Shown piece after piece: positions 14,964 through 24,093 of a stretch of 64,000 bases of DNA. The notes beneath the pieces are model-generated. The model did no database searches. It was given only the letters and a program-made list of their open reading frames with translations, and had not been told where the DNA came from. Origin of the DNA: Marinobacter sp. MDS2 (GTDB lineage Bacteria; Pseudomonadota; Gammaproteobacteria; Pseudomonadales; Oleiphilaceae); assembly GCF_030718085.1 (NCBI RefSeq), contig NZ_JAVAJF010000001.1:806001-870000 (forward strand), written 5' to 3'. Every line of letters begins with the position of its first letter. Positions within the stretch are counted from its first letter, which is position 1. Position numbers and translations under genes: made by a program.

Positions 14964-15572
14964 GTGAGTGGTTTGGCGATTGTTGGGTTAACAGGCGGGA
15001 TTGGTTCGGGGAAGTCTACGGTGGTGCGGCTGTTTGGGGCGTTAGGTGTGCACTGGGTGGATGCGGATGATGTGGCTCGGGAGGTGGTTGAGCCGGGTAT
15101 GCCCGCGTTGAACGCCATTGCTGAGCATTTTGGGGATGAGGTGTTGTTAGCGGATGGCGCGCTTGATCGGGCCTGGTTGCGGCAGAAGGTGTTTGCGGAG
15201 CCTGAGGAGCGAGTTTGGCTTGAGGCCTTGCTGCATCCGATTATTCGCGACGAAATTATCCGCCAGCTTCAGCCTGAGAATTACACCCTGCCCTATACTT
15301 TGCTGGTATCGCCGTTGCTGCTGGAAACAGACCAGCACGAGCTAACAGACAAGACCCTCGTTATTGATGTGCCGGAATCCGTTCAGCTGGAGCGCACCAT
15401 GGCGCGGGACGACAATTCCCGCGAGCAGGTGGAGCGTATTATGGCGGCCCAGATGGCCCGGAAAGACCGGTGCGCCAAGGCAGACGCGATCATTGATAAC
15501 AACCAGCCTTTGGTTGAGGTTGAGCGGCAGGTTGCTGAGCTGCATAATCAGTGGCTGCTTGAATTCAGTTAA
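14964..15572 (+). CDS. coaE: Dephospho-CoA kinase
   Basis: Encodes about 202 aa. It phosphorylates the 3'-hydroxyl of dephospho-CoA, the last step of CoA synthesis. The P-loop TGGIGSGKS is at residues 10-18, followed by DADDVAREVVEPG, where the DAD motif contacts the acceptor, and VSPLLLET. The start is a GTG at 14964. A TTG at 14973 is an alternative with GGAG eight nt upstream. The pilD-coaE-yacG order is widespread in gammaproteobacteria, but here three other genes separate coaE from yacG. Confidence 0.93.
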   Translation: MSGLAIVGLTGGIGSGKSTVVRLFGALGVHWVDADDVAREVVEPGMPALNAIAEHFGDEVLLADGALDRAWLRQKVFAEPEERVWLEALLHPIIRDEIIRQLQPENYTLPYTLLVSPLLLETDQHELTDKTLVIDVPESVQLERTMARDDNSREQVERIMAAQMARKDRCAKADAIIDNNQPLVEVERQVAELHNQWLLEFS

Positions 15573-16656
15573 GGGGCTTTTTCTGCGTTACCTCTCATGC
15601 ACTGCTCTTCTTTTGCCGCTGCTACTGGGCATTCCGCCCCATGCCCGCAGTGCAGGGCCGATTGTCGTTGATGAAGTCTCCCTAGCGGACAAACTCTCGC
15701 CCTACCGCTTACCGGCTTCGTTTTATACGGTTGAACCTGAAGAGTACTGGTCCGAGCCCGTGGATTCCTGGTGGTTGAGTGCCAGTAACTGGGTTATTCA
15801 TCAGGAACGCCTGCACGGCAGCAAAGTTCAGGGGATTGGAAACTGGGCCGACCAAACCTTGTCAGGCTCTGAGCACGCCTTGCCGAACAACGAGAGCTAC
15901 CTGCGGCTTGGCTTTGCGGCAGAGTCTGAATACAGCGACCCGGCGCAATTCAAGCCGGAAGTGCGCTTTCGCCTTGATCTGCCCACCACCGAAAAGAAAC
16001 TGCGGTTGGTTATCGAGAGCGACAGCGACGAATTGGTTCCGCTGGGCGAGCGCGAGCGGGACCGGCAGCTGACTGAGCCGGAACGCACCGACACCGAGAC
16101 GACCGGCGCCTTTCGTTATCTGACCGATGTGGGCGATGCCATTAACCTGTCGATGGATGTGGGTGGTAGGCTTCGGCTTCCGCCCGAGATGTTCTGGCGT
16201 TTGGAGGCAGGCAAGCGCTGGCTCGCGGCAGACAACTGGCGCATTGGGGTTAAGCAACGAGTTTATTATTTTCATACTTCCGGCTGGGGTTCCCGCTCTT
16301 GGTTCGGCGCGGACAGGCCCGCCTGGAACGGCTGGCACTTCTTTACGTCATCCGAATTGGAGTGGGTGCACAGCGACCGCAAATTCGAAGCCGCGCAGCT
16401 TTTCAGCCTTCGCAAACGCACCAGTTCCCGCTCCGTAATTTCGCCCAGAATCGGCATCCTCGGGGAAAGTCAGCCATCATGGCGAACCACGTCGTATTTT
16501 GCCGATGTCACTTGGCGCTACCGGGTGTATGAAGACTGGTTGTTTGCGGAACTGATTCCCGCTCTGGAATTCCCCCGTGAGGAAAGCTTTAAAGATCAGG
16601 CTTCGGTGATTTTCCGTATCGAAATGTACTTTGCCGGCACCATTGATAGAGACTGA
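15559..16656 (+). CDS. Exported protein of unknown function
   Basis: Encodes about 355-365 aa. No ATG is available. The frame contains a good signal peptide (RYLSCTALLLPLLLGIPPHARS, positions about 15586-15651 in DNA) that must be preceded by a non-ATG start: a TTG at 15559 (overlapping the coaE end) or a CTG at 15583 six nt after AAGGGG. The mature part is beta-rich with many aromatic and charged residues (YFHTSGWGSRSWFGADRP, WRYRVYEDWLFAELIPALEFP) and ends with a strand-like FRIEMYFAG. This suggests an outer-membrane or periplasmic beta protein. I do not recognise a family. It ends 1 bp before trmO, so the two are probably co-transcribed. Confidence 0.7.
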   Translation: MNSVKGLFLRYLSCTALLLPLLLGIPPHARSAGPIVVDEVSLADKLSPYRLPASFYTVEPEEYWSEPVDSWWLSASNWVIHQERLHGSKVQGIGNWADQTLSGSEHALPNNESYLRLGFAAESEYSDPAQFKPEVRFRLDLPTTEKKLRLVIESDSDELVPLGERERDRQLTEPERTDTETTGAFRYLTDVGDAINLSMDVGGRLRLPPEMFWRLEAGKRWLAADNWRIGVKQRVYYFHTSGWGSRSWFGADRPAWNGWHFFTSSELEWVHSDRKFEAAQLFSLRKRTSSRSVISPRIGILGESQPSWRTTSYFADVTWRYRVYEDWLFAELIPALEFPREESFKDQASVIFRIEMYFAGTIDRD

Positions 16657-16657
16657 C

Positions 16658-17407
16658 ATGACGCGACCCAGACACAAAAGCAAACCGGCAACCGAAGCCT
16701 TAACCCTTACCCCTATTGCCTACACGCGCTCCTGCTTCAAGGATAAGTTCGGGGTGCCGCGCCAACCGGGCCTCACCCGCTACGCCCATGCGGATCTGGT
16801 GATTGAACCGCCGTTTGACCGGGAAGATGCCTTTCGGGGCCTGGAAACCGCCAGCCATCTGTGGCTGACCTTTCAGTTTCACGAAGCGGTGCGGGCTGAA
16901 TGGCGACCGGTAGTTCGACCGCCCCGTTTGGGCGGTAACAAGAAGGTAGGTGTGTTCGCCAGCCGCTCCCCCTTTCGGCCCAACAGCCTCGGTTTGTCGG
17001 TGGTGCGCAATGAAGGTCTTGAGCGAAAGAATGGCCGCCTGGTACAGAAGATCCGTGATCACGATCTGATTGATGGCACCCCCATTCTCGACATAAAACC
17101 CTACCTGCCCTTTGCCGATGCCATTCCGGAAGCATCTTTAGGCTGGGCCGACACCCCCCCGGTGGACCGTGTTGAGGTGTGTATCAGCCCCGAAGCGGAA
17201 GCAGAACTGGCCTCATTGTCCCCGATTGACTACCCGGATCTTCGGGGGTTGATTGAAGATGTGGTCAGCTACGACCCCCGCCCTTCGTTCCGCCGCGGAC
17301 GCGATGAAGACCGCATTTACGGCGCACATTTGTATGATCTGAACGTGCGTTTTCGCTTTATCACCGAGACCGGAAAGGTACGTGTGGAAGTAGTATCCAT
17401 CTGTTAA
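16658..17407 (+). CDS. trmO: tRNA (N6-threonylcarbamoyladenosine(37)-N6)-methyltransferase TrmO
   Basis: Encodes 249 aa. It uses SAM to methylate t6A37 in tRNA-Thr. The UPF0066/TsaA beta-barrel domain covers about residues 17-150: the N-terminal TPIAYTRSCFKDKFGVPRQPG, HLWLTFQFHEA and the diagnostic GVFASRSPFRPNSLGLSVV, then DGTPILDIKPYLPFADA. The C-terminal domain includes YDPRPSFRRGRDEDRIYG. The ATG at 16658 directly follows the upstream stop. The in-frame ATG at 16631 lies inside the preceding gene. Confidence 0.92.
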   Translation: MTRPRHKSKPATEALTLTPIAYTRSCFKDKFGVPRQPGLTRYAHADLVIEPPFDREDAFRGLETASHLWLTFQFHEAVRAEWRPVVRPPRLGGNKKVGVFASRSPFRPNSLGLSVVRNEGLERKNGRLVQKIRDHDLIDGTPILDIKPYLPFADAIPEASLGWADTPPVDRVEVCISPEAEAELASLSPIDYPDLRGLIEDVVSYDPRPSFRRGRDEDRIYGAHLYDLNVRFRFITETGKVRVEVVSIC

Positions 17408-17450
17408 ACTGCCGTTGGTTAACTTGTTGTCGACACAGGGAATTCGTGAC

Positions 17451-19805
17451 TTGTCATCAAACCGTTTTTTAAAGCGCTGCGGTGTGCGCCCCCTGGCCCT
17501 GAGACTGCTCGGGTGGGTGCTTCTGTATAGCCTTGTTTTATCACTGGTCGCCACAGGCGTGCAGATGATCGGCGAATTCGAGCGCCAGAAATCACGCTTG
17601 GAAAGCAGCCAGGGGCGCGCGGTCAATCTTATCTCCAGTACCTTAAGTTCGAATTTGTGGGTTCTGAATTACAGTGAGGTGGCCGCCAACCTCGACGATT
17701 TGCGCAATGTCCCCTACATCCAATATACCCAAGTCATCACGTCTACCGATCAGGAATTCAGCACCGGAACCTATCCGACAGGCCGCACCATTTCCCAAAC
17801 CTTTCCTTTGGATTTCAAAAGCAGCCATTTGAAAGAACCCCAGCGAGTGGGCCAGCTAACGGTGGTTTCTTCCGTTGAAAGTATCTATCAGGAACTTCTG
17901 GCCAGCGCCCTGATCAATCTGCTGTACCAGTCGATTATTGTCATGCTGGGCACCTTGGGCCTGTTGTTGATCGTGCGCGTTGCCTTGTCACGCCACCTGG
18001 AAACCATGGCGGACTATGCGGCCAAGCTCAACCTCGATGCGTTGGTTGCGCCGCTGGAACTTCGCCGTAAAAAACCGGCTCAGCCGGATGAGCTTTCAGA
18101 GCTGGAACAGGCACTGAACAAAATGCGCCTGCAGATTCTGGAAGACACCCGCTCCCTGCGCCAGATTTCGGTAAAAACCCGCGGTGAGCGGGACGAAGCG
18201 GTACGTGCTAACCAAGCCAAGAACCAGTTCCTGGCGAATGTCAGCCATGAGCTGCGCATCCCCCTGCAATCGGTACTCGGTTACGCCCACTTGCTGGCCG
18301 ATACGCCGCTGGACCAGGAACAAACGGAATACGTCAGCACATTGATCAATGCCTCCGAGAATCTGTCTTCCATTCTCAATGACCTGCTCGACATCTCCAG
18401 CATGGAAGCGGGCAAGCTGGAGCTGGAGGAAATTCCGTTCGACCTTCGCGAAACACTGAACGATCTGGTTCACATGCTCGGCGCCAGAGCCCGAGAAAAG
18501 GGTTTGGCGATGGAAATGCGGGTGGATGAAAGCCTACCTTGGGCAGTTGTGGGCGATCCAGTCCGTATCCGCCAGGTACTGATCAATCTGCTGGCCAATG
18601 CCATCAAGTTTACCGATTCGGGCCACGTTCTGGTGAGCGTCGAGGTACTCGGCCGCAAAGATAACAAGGTTCGTTTACGGCTGGCTGTCGAAGACACCGG
18701 CGAAGGCATTAACCCCGAAGAGCTGCCGTTGGTGTACGAACCTTACATCCAACTTGGCCAACGGTTCACACGACAGTTGCCCGGAGCGGGTCTGGGCCTA
18801 ACGATCTGCCGTCAATTGGTTGACCGGATGGGTGGCGCACTGGATGTTGAGAGCCGGCTTGGCGAAGGCTCCACGTTCTGGATTGAGCTGACTCTGGAAG
18901 AGGTCAGCGACAGCGCCACGCGCACCCGGCCCGATTCGAGCATGGTACGTGGCCGACGCATTCTGGTGGTGGATTCGTACGAGCTATCCCGCAAGATCAC
19001 ACTGGAAATGCTGTCTCGCTTTGATCTGCAGATCGAAGCCGTTAAGTCCGCAGGCGAAGCCCTCACTTCTGTACGGCAAGCCTGCGATGCCGGCGACCCG
19101 TTCCACGCCATCATCCTGGACGGTTTTGTGCCCGACATGGATTGTGACCTGTTGTGCCGGCAAATTCGCAGCAACGCACAGTGGGCCGAAACCCGGCTGT
19201 TGATTTTGTCGTCCAATCCCCAGCGCGGTGATGCCGAGCACTTCCGCCAAGCCGGTGCCGATGCATTTTTAAGCAAGGCCCTGCGGGAGTCCTACCTGAT
19301 TCCACTGCTTAACCAGCTGTTCAGCGACATCGAGCAGCAGGAGCGGCGCTTTCTTACCCGTTTTTCTCTCAAAGGCCTGACCGACTCAAGCGCCACCCGC
19401 TATGAATTGCCGTGTGGTCGCATGCGCGTTCTTTTGGTTGAAGACAACCCGGTCAACCGTATTCTGACGCAGCGGCTGCTTGAAAAGCTGGGCTGTGAGG
19501 TGACCGCCGCCAACGATGGCGAAGCGGCAATGTCGCTTTGGCAACAGCACACGTTTGATCTGATCTTTATGGATTGCCTGATGCCCCAAATGGACGGGTT
19601 CGAAGCCACCCGAAGCTTGCGTGCCTGGGAGCAGAAAAACAATCGTTTGCGGGTACCCGTGGTGGCGTTAACGGCCAGCGCCATGGAAAAGGATGAAGAG
19701 CGTTGCCGTGCAGCGGGCATGGATGTGTTCGTTGCCAAACCTGTCAACCTTGAAATGTTACGGGCAGTGCTGGAACAATACTGCCATGCACCTGCCGATA
19801 ATTAA
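17451..19805 (+). CDS. Hybrid sensor histidine kinase with two receiver domains
   Basis: Encodes about 784 aa. TM1 lies near residues 15-38, a periplasmic sensor follows to about residue 155, and TM2 is a hydrophobic helix around 160-185. The HisKA box [20 protein letters not shown] carries the phospho-His at about 266. The HATPase_c domain has [17 protein letters not shown] and [17 protein letters not shown]1 (about 500-620) is partly degenerate: VVDSYELSR has lost one of the acidic pair although the DGF aspartate and SKAL lysine remain. REC2 (about 658-780) is intact ([27 protein letters not shown]). There is no HPt domain, so it is not a canonical GacS/BarA. The start is uncertain: TTG 17451, ten nt after AGGGA, or TTG 17415. 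Its partner is not in the window. Confidence 0.88.
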   Translation: MSSNRFLKRCGVRPLALRLLGWVLLYSLVLSLVATGVQMIGEFERQKSRLESSQGRAVNLISSTLSSNLWVLNYSEVAANLDDLRNVPYIQYTQVITSTDQEFSTGTYPTGRTISQTFPLDFKSSHLKEPQRVGQLTVVSSVESIYQELLASALINLLYQSIIVMLGTLGLLLIVRVALSRHLETMADYAAKLNLDALVAPLELRRKKPAQPDELSELEQALNKMRLQILEDTRSLRQISVKTRGERDEAVRANQAKNQFLANVSHELRIPLQSVLGYAHLLADTPLDQEQTEYVSTLINASENLSSILNDLLDISSMEAGKLELEEIPFDLRETLNDLVHMLGARAREKGLAMEMRVDESLPWAVVGDPVRIRQVLINLLANAIKFTDSGHVLVSVEVLGRKDNKVRLRLAVEDTGEGINPEELPLVYEPYIQLGQRFTRQLPGAGLGLTICRQLVDRMGGALDVESRLGEGSTFWIELTLEEVSDSATRTRPDSSMVRGRRILVVDSYELSRKITLEMLSRFDLQIEAVKSAGEALTSVRQACDAGDPFHAIILDGFVPDMDCDLLCRQIRSNAQWAETRLLILSSNPQRGDAEHFRQAGADAFLSKALRESYLIPLLNQLFSDIEQQERRFLTRFSLKGLTDSSATRYELPCGRMRVLLVEDNPVNRILTQRLLEKLGCEVTAANDGEAAMSLWQQHTFDLIFMDCLMPQMDGFEATRSLRAWEQKNNRLRVPVVALTASAMEKDEERCRAAGMDVFVAKPVNLEMLRAVLEQYCHAPADN

Positions 19806-19843
19806 TCACCGGCAGCTTACACACACAGCCCGGACGGATACCC

Positions 19844-20032
19844 ATGAACGTTGAATGCCCCACCTGCAAAAAATCTGTTGAATGGTCTGAAGCCAACGCT
19901 TGGCGCCCGTTTTGCTCCGAGCGCTGTAAACTGATCGATCTCGGGGCCTGGGCGAATGAAGAATACCGGGTGCCCGCTGAGAACGTATCGCCTGAAGATC
20001 TGGATCAGGGTCACGACGGCCAGCTCCACTAA
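19844..20032 (+). CDS. yacG: DNA gyrase inhibitor / zinc-binding protein YacG
   Basis: Encodes 62 aa. A C4 zinc finger is formed by CPTC (residues 5-8) and FCSERC (about 24-28), followed by [16 protein letters not shown] and an acidic tail. E. coli YacG binds GyrB and inhibits gyrase. The length is typical. A GC-rich hairpin at 20077-20105 (GCGGAGCAGG...CCTGCTCCGT) without a T-run follows 45 bp downstream. Confidence 0.93.
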   Translation: MNVECPTCKKSVEWSEANAWRPFCSERCKLIDLGAWANEEYRVPAENVSPEDLDQGHDGQLH

Positions 20033-20076
20033 CCCCCTTCCTTTCCGCCGGCTTACGGGCTTTTAAGTTGTACTGA

Positions 20077-20105
20077 GCGGAGCAGGTGTTACCATCCTGC
20101 TCCGT
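20077..20105. terminator. Hairpin 3' of yacG
   Basis: GGAGCAGG and CCTGCTCC pair around a 9-nt loop (TGTTACCAT). It lacks a clear T-run, so termination is possible but not certain. Confidence 0.45.
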
Positions 20106-20176
20106 CAGAATCATCGCTGGTGCAAACAACCCATACCTGCTTTGCATCCAATAACGACAGCTACAAAGGTGTATAC

Positions 20177-20737
20177 ATGAAGATTACCCGTATCTCTGCT
20201 TTGGCACTTTCTCTGGCCGCAGCCCCGGTTATGGCTTCTGATCTCGACCTGAGCCTGACGTCTGACTCGGTTAAAGGCCAGATGAACTTCTTTGGCACTC
20301 AGGACGAGTTGCAAGTTGGTGCCGGATACACCTACCACGAAGGCGGACGCCACATTGGTAACGTAGATTTTCATGCCCAAGGCCGCACGGCACTCGGCAA
20401 CCTGCCAACGACTGCGGGTATCGGCCTGCGTGGTGTTGGTTGGGATGACGATCACCTCGACGGCGGTGCCGTTGGCGTAGGTGGCTTCGCGACTGTAAAT
20501 GTTCCCGATGTTCCCGGCCTGTCTTTTGGCGGCAGCCTTCATTACGCGCCCAGCATTCTGTCGTTCGGTGACTCCGACGAAATGACAAGCCTGGAACTGC
20601 GCGCCAGCTATCGCGTGATCCGCAACGCCGAGGTGTTCGCCGGTTACCGTTACCTGAACACCGAGCTGGATTTCGCTGGCAGCCCGGATGTGAATCTGGA
20701 CGAAGGCATTCTGGCTGGTATGAAGATCTTCTTCTAA
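20177..20737 (+). CDS. YfaZ-family outer-membrane protein
   Basis: Encodes 186 aa. The signal peptide is MKITRISALALSLAAAPVMAS, and the protein is a small beta-barrel with strand-like repeats (QVGAGYTYHEGGRHIGNVDF, AEVFAGYRYLNTELDF), ending ILAGMKIFF with the terminal Phe expected for BAM substrates. The YfaZ family has no firm function. The ATG at 20177 with AAAGGTG upstream is preferred over an in-frame ATG at 20120. A strong 12-bp hairpin follows the gene. Confidence 0.78.
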   Translation: MKITRISALALSLAAAPVMASDLDLSLTSDSVKGQMNFFGTQDELQVGAGYTYHEGGRHIGNVDFHAQGRTALGNLPTTAGIGLRGVGWDDDHLDGGAVGVGGFATVNVPDVPGLSFGGSLHYAPSILSFGDSDEMTSLELRASYRVIRNAEVFAGYRYLNTELDFAGSPDVNLDEGILAGMKIFF

Positions 20738-20753
20738 GACCGCCGTTATTATT

Positions 20754-20786
20754 TTGGGTTACCCGAGCAACTGACGGGTAACCCAA
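20754..20786 (+). terminator. 12-bp stem hairpin 3' of the YfaZ-like gene
   Basis: TTGGGTTACCCG and CGGGTAACCCAA pair perfectly around a 9-nt loop, 16 bp after the stop codon. No T-run follows, but the stem strength and position make it a likely transcript end or 3' stabiliser. Confidence 0.6.
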
Positions 20787-20863
20787 TCGTGCACCCCTTC
20801 ACGCCCTTCCCTCTGTTTACCTGTTAGGCTCTTCCAATACTTTGTACCTGGATAGGCCTTGGC

Positions 20864-23068
20864 ATGAGATTCAAGCTCACTTCCCTGCTTTTGACTTCTT
20901 TCTTGATTGCCGCCTGCGGCGGTGGTGACAGTGCCATCGACGGTGCGCGAGAAATCCCGAACCGGTTTGGCAGCACCATCAACGCACTGGACGATTTCAG
21001 CCCCGGCAGCACCGGCGATTCCAGCAACGCCAAAGGTCTGAAAGGAAACGAAGTGCGCGTTACCATGGAAGTGCCTGCTGACTTCGCACCTCGCGGAGAA
21101 CCCACTCGCCGCAACCTGCGAATTGTCATTCCCGATCGTATTGAGGTGTATAGAACCAATCACTCTTTACAGAAACTGGATACCGTAGAGCATTCGATAG
21201 CCACCGGTGACGATGGCCATTTCATTGTTAGCTTCAAGAACGGGCTGCCCATCGGCCCCGACGTGGTCATCGAAGCCAGCTGGAATGGCCATGGCGGTAT
21301 CACCATGAAAGCATTGGCGGCAGATGCAGACCGGGATGTGAAAGTGAATCCATTCTCCCACTACGTGGTTGCCGAGACTCTGGGCAACTATCAGGCCAAC
21401 GAATTTCAAACCGTGATGGGTTGTGTGAACGATACCGGCGGCGGTTTGTGCCTGAACAAGTATGTTTGGTCTACGCTTGCCGATCAGGTGCACGATTTCG
21501 AGATCGACATTGCAAGCGGTGCCAAGCTGGCTACGGCACTTGAAGCCTTGAAAGCTCGGGTAGATTTCAAAACCTATGTGGATGATATTGCCCGCTACGC
21601 GCTACTCGCTGAAGGAGCCTCGGGAAGCATCAAAGCCAGTTCCGCCGACTATAACTCGGTATTTTTCGGGCTGGAACTCGGGGAAGCGTTTCAGATGGAC
21701 GGCGCCCCCTCCGCGGGCCAATGGGGCGTGCGCTCCACCCGGGAACAAGACCTGACCGACGGCACAGCCGAAGCGTTTCTGTATCCGGCGTTAACCCTGA
21801 CCACCTTCGATGCCTTTGGTTTAAGCGTGACCTCTTTGGCCACCGATCTCCCTTATGACCGGCAAACCATTAGCCAGACACCGGATAATCGCTTTATTAC
21901 CGAAAGCTGGTTGCCAAACAGCCACTCCAGCTCACCGGGAGCGGCGACCCTGACACCGAAATTATCTGGCGATGAACTCCACCCCGCCCGGTTATTAGCC
22001 GGCCGCGCGCTCTATCAAACCATTACCTACCCGTCGGATACCCGAACCTTGGGTTGGACACGAAACCCTTACTATTTCGACGCCTTCACGACGCAACCCA
22101 TCGATGCGCAAACCGGCCCCGACCGGGTGTTGGCAAGTTACTTTACAGCAGGTAAAGCGATTGACCTGAACAATCAGGGCAATCAATTGAAGCGCGGTGA
22201 CACGCTGGCAAACCACCACCTCTCTGCGTTCGAGCTGCATTTGCTGCGGAGCACAGATTTTGATCTATCCGCGGTGGAAGGCGATTTTAACCTTGTGTAT
22301 TTCGCAGGCAGTTTTGGCGGCACCGATCCGGTCAGTTTTGAGACAGGCTCGGGCATCCTGAATACCGGAGCGGCCGCGGATAACGAGCTGTCCGCCAGCC
22401 TCAACGCAACGACCTTCACGGTAGCCCGGGCCGGCGATGGGTCTGTTGCTGCGAGTTCAGGGGGCGAAACGCAGGCGCTGAACATTGCCAATCGTCGTTC
22501 CAAGCTCAGCGACGGAACCCGGTTTATGGGCCGGTTGAGCCTGTGCTCTACCTGCCCGGATACCGACTACACCCAGCCCGACCTTGGCCAAGGCGCAGCC
22601 TCCCCGGATGGCTCCCTACTGGCGTTCAACCTCGACGACAGCGTTTGGGGTGACGGGCTTTTAGTGGCCGGTAAGGCACCTTCCTCAGGCCTTCAAACCA
22701 ATGCTCGATATCGCCTTCAAGGTTCGTTCCTGTCGATGACCGCCAACACCAATGAACTCCAGCATCTGAATGGTGGTGTACTCACGTTCATCAGCAGCAC
22801 CGAAGCCCGGCTCACGGCTACCGGCTTCAACATGCGCCACACCATAAGCGATGCCCAATTTAGCGGACCAGCGGGTTCGGACATCGCTGAGACCTTCAAT
22901 TATACCGCTGCCCCGGGCGGTGCTCTTACCCTGATTTCCACCACGTCCGGGCTGGATCTGAAGGGGTTTTACACCGGTGACGCGGATCAGATATTCCTGA
23001 CGGTCAGGGATCCATCCGCCACTAAGCCTCGTACGGGTCTGTTAATGGCGACGCTGATTCCCGAATAG
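20864..23068 (+). CDS. Large putative lipoprotein of unknown function
   Basis: Encodes 734 aa. MRFKLTSLLLTSFLIAACGGG is a lipoprotein signal with a lipobox (LIAAC, Cys18). The mature chain begins with a Ser/Asp/Gly-rich linker. The rest is a secreted, beta-rich protein with no transmembrane segments, including CVNDTGGGLC and LCSTCPDTDYTQ cysteine pairs. Residue 2 after the Cys is Gly, which suggests outer-membrane sorting. I do not recognise a family. The neighbours are the YfaZ-like protein and a Bax-like enzyme, both envelope proteins. Confidence 0.75.
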   Translation: MRFKLTSLLLTSFLIAACGGGDSAIDGAREIPNRFGSTINALDDFSPGSTGDSSNAKGLKGNEVRVTMEVPADFAPRGEPTRRNLRIVIPDRIEVYRTNHSLQKLDTVEHSIATGDDGHFIVSFKNGLPIGPDVVIEASWNGHGGITMKALAADADRDVKVNPFSHYVVAETLGNYQANEFQTVMGCVNDTGGGLCLNKYVWSTLADQVHDFEIDIASGAKLATALEALKARVDFKTYVDDIARYALLAEGASGSIKASSADYNSVFFGLELGEAFQMDGAPSAGQWGVRSTREQDLTDGTAEAFLYPALTLTTFDAFGLSVTSLATDLPYDRQTISQTPDNRFITESWLPNSHSSSPGAATLTPKLSGDELHPARLLAGRALYQTITYPSDTRTLGWTRNPYYFDAFTTQPIDAQTGPDRVLASYFTAGKAIDLNNQGNQLKRGDTLANHHLSAFELHLLRSTDFDLSAVEGDFNLVYFAGSFGGTDPVSFETGSGILNTGAAADNELSASLNATTFTVARAGDGSVAASSGGETQALNIANRRSKLSDGTRFMGRLSLCSTCPDTDYTQPDLGQGAASPDGSLLAFNLDDSVWGDGLLVAGKAPSSGLQTNARYRLQGSFLSMTANTNELQHLNGGVLTFISSTEARLTATGFNMRHTISDAQFSGPAGSDIAETFNYTAAPGGALTLISTTSGLDLKGFYTGDADQIFLTVRDPSATKPRTGLLMATLIPE

Positions 23069-23145
23069 GCCAAGACGCCGCCGACGCCGGATAAAGGCTT
23101 ATAACCTGTTATAATTCCGTCCATATCGATTTTAGTGAGGGATTT

Positions 23146-24060
23146 ATGACGGCTGTTTCTCGCGTATTGTTGCTCTGCGTACCACTCATTTTGTTTGCCG
23201 GCGCAGGCGCGCTTTACACGCCACTGTTTGATCAGTTTGATGACGACGGCGACATTGCTCTCAGCTCGCTTCCCGAACTCCCCTCGTGGGCAGCGGCGCC
23301 CCTTCCGGACTTTTCCACCATTCGCGACACCACCGAGCGCAAAGCGGCCTTCTTTTCTTTTTTGTACCCTCGTATTGTGCTGGCCAACAGCCGTATTTTG
23401 ATTGAACACCACTATCTTGAGACTCTGCGCACGAAATCCGAACTCTCCGAAGCCGAGCGGCAATGGCTGGCTGCTCATGCCGCCCGGCTTCGCATTGACG
23501 AGCCCAACGGCAGTGAGGCTCAGTTTGCTCTTTTGGAGAAACGCATCGGAGTGATACCGCCCTCGCTCATACTTGCTCAGGCCGCAAACGAATCCGCGTG
23601 GGGCACGTCCCGGTTTGCGACCAAGGGCAACAACCTGTTTGGACAGTGGTGCTTTTCGAAAGGCTGCGGTTTGGTGCCACTTAGCCGGGTCACCGGGGCC
23701 AGTCACGAAGTTGCCAGGTTTGGTTCACCCTATGGCTCCATTCGCGCCTATATCACTAACCTGAACCGCCACCCGACTTACCAACGAGTGCGGGACGTTC
23801 GCCATCAAGCACTTCAGAACGATACCCCACTGTCGGGTGTCGCCATGGCCGGCGGCCTGCTCGGTTACTCGGAGCGGGGTGAAGACTACGTGAAAGAAAT
23901 TCGGGCGATGATCCGCTACAACAATCTGGAATTCTACGACAAACAGTTTCAGGCGTTGATTGCAGACCAAGCTCCGGAGCACCTGCTGGCGTTAGCCACT
24001 GCGCCCAATGCTGAATCCCTATTGCCCGGCAACAGTGGCACTGCCTCACCCGAACAATAA
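23146..24060 (+). CDS. Bax-like glucosaminidase-domain protein
   Basis: Encodes 304 aa. An N-terminal signal or anchor (about residues 4-24) is followed by a glucosaminidase-fold catalytic domain at about 120-270. The motifs IPPSLILAQAANESAWGTSRFA (catalytic Glu of the NES type), GNNLFGQWCF and YGSIRAYITNLNRHPTYQ match the Bax family. These are predicted peptidoglycan-cleaving N-acetylglucosaminidases. There is a GTGAGGG ribosome site before the ATG. Confidence 0.85.
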   Translation: MTAVSRVLLLCVPLILFAGAGALYTPLFDQFDDDGDIALSSLPELPSWAAAPLPDFSTIRDTTERKAAFFSFLYPRIVLANSRILIEHHYLETLRTKSELSEAERQWLAAHAARLRIDEPNGSEAQFALLEKRIGVIPPSLILAQAANESAWGTSRFATKGNNLFGQWCFSKGCGLVPLSRVTGASHEVARFGSPYGSIRAYITNLNRHPTYQRVRDVRHQALQNDTPLSGVAMAGGLLGYSERGEDYVKEIRAMIRYNNLEFYDKQFQALIADQAPEHLLALATAPNAESLLPGNSGTASPEQ

Positions 24061-24093
24061 CCCTATAACCTGGATCAACAGAGACGTTGCGAT

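Noticed and set aside
17451..19805. Naming the hybrid kinase gacS/barA
   Set aside because: It lacks the C-terminal HPt domain of GacS/BarA and has a second receiver instead.
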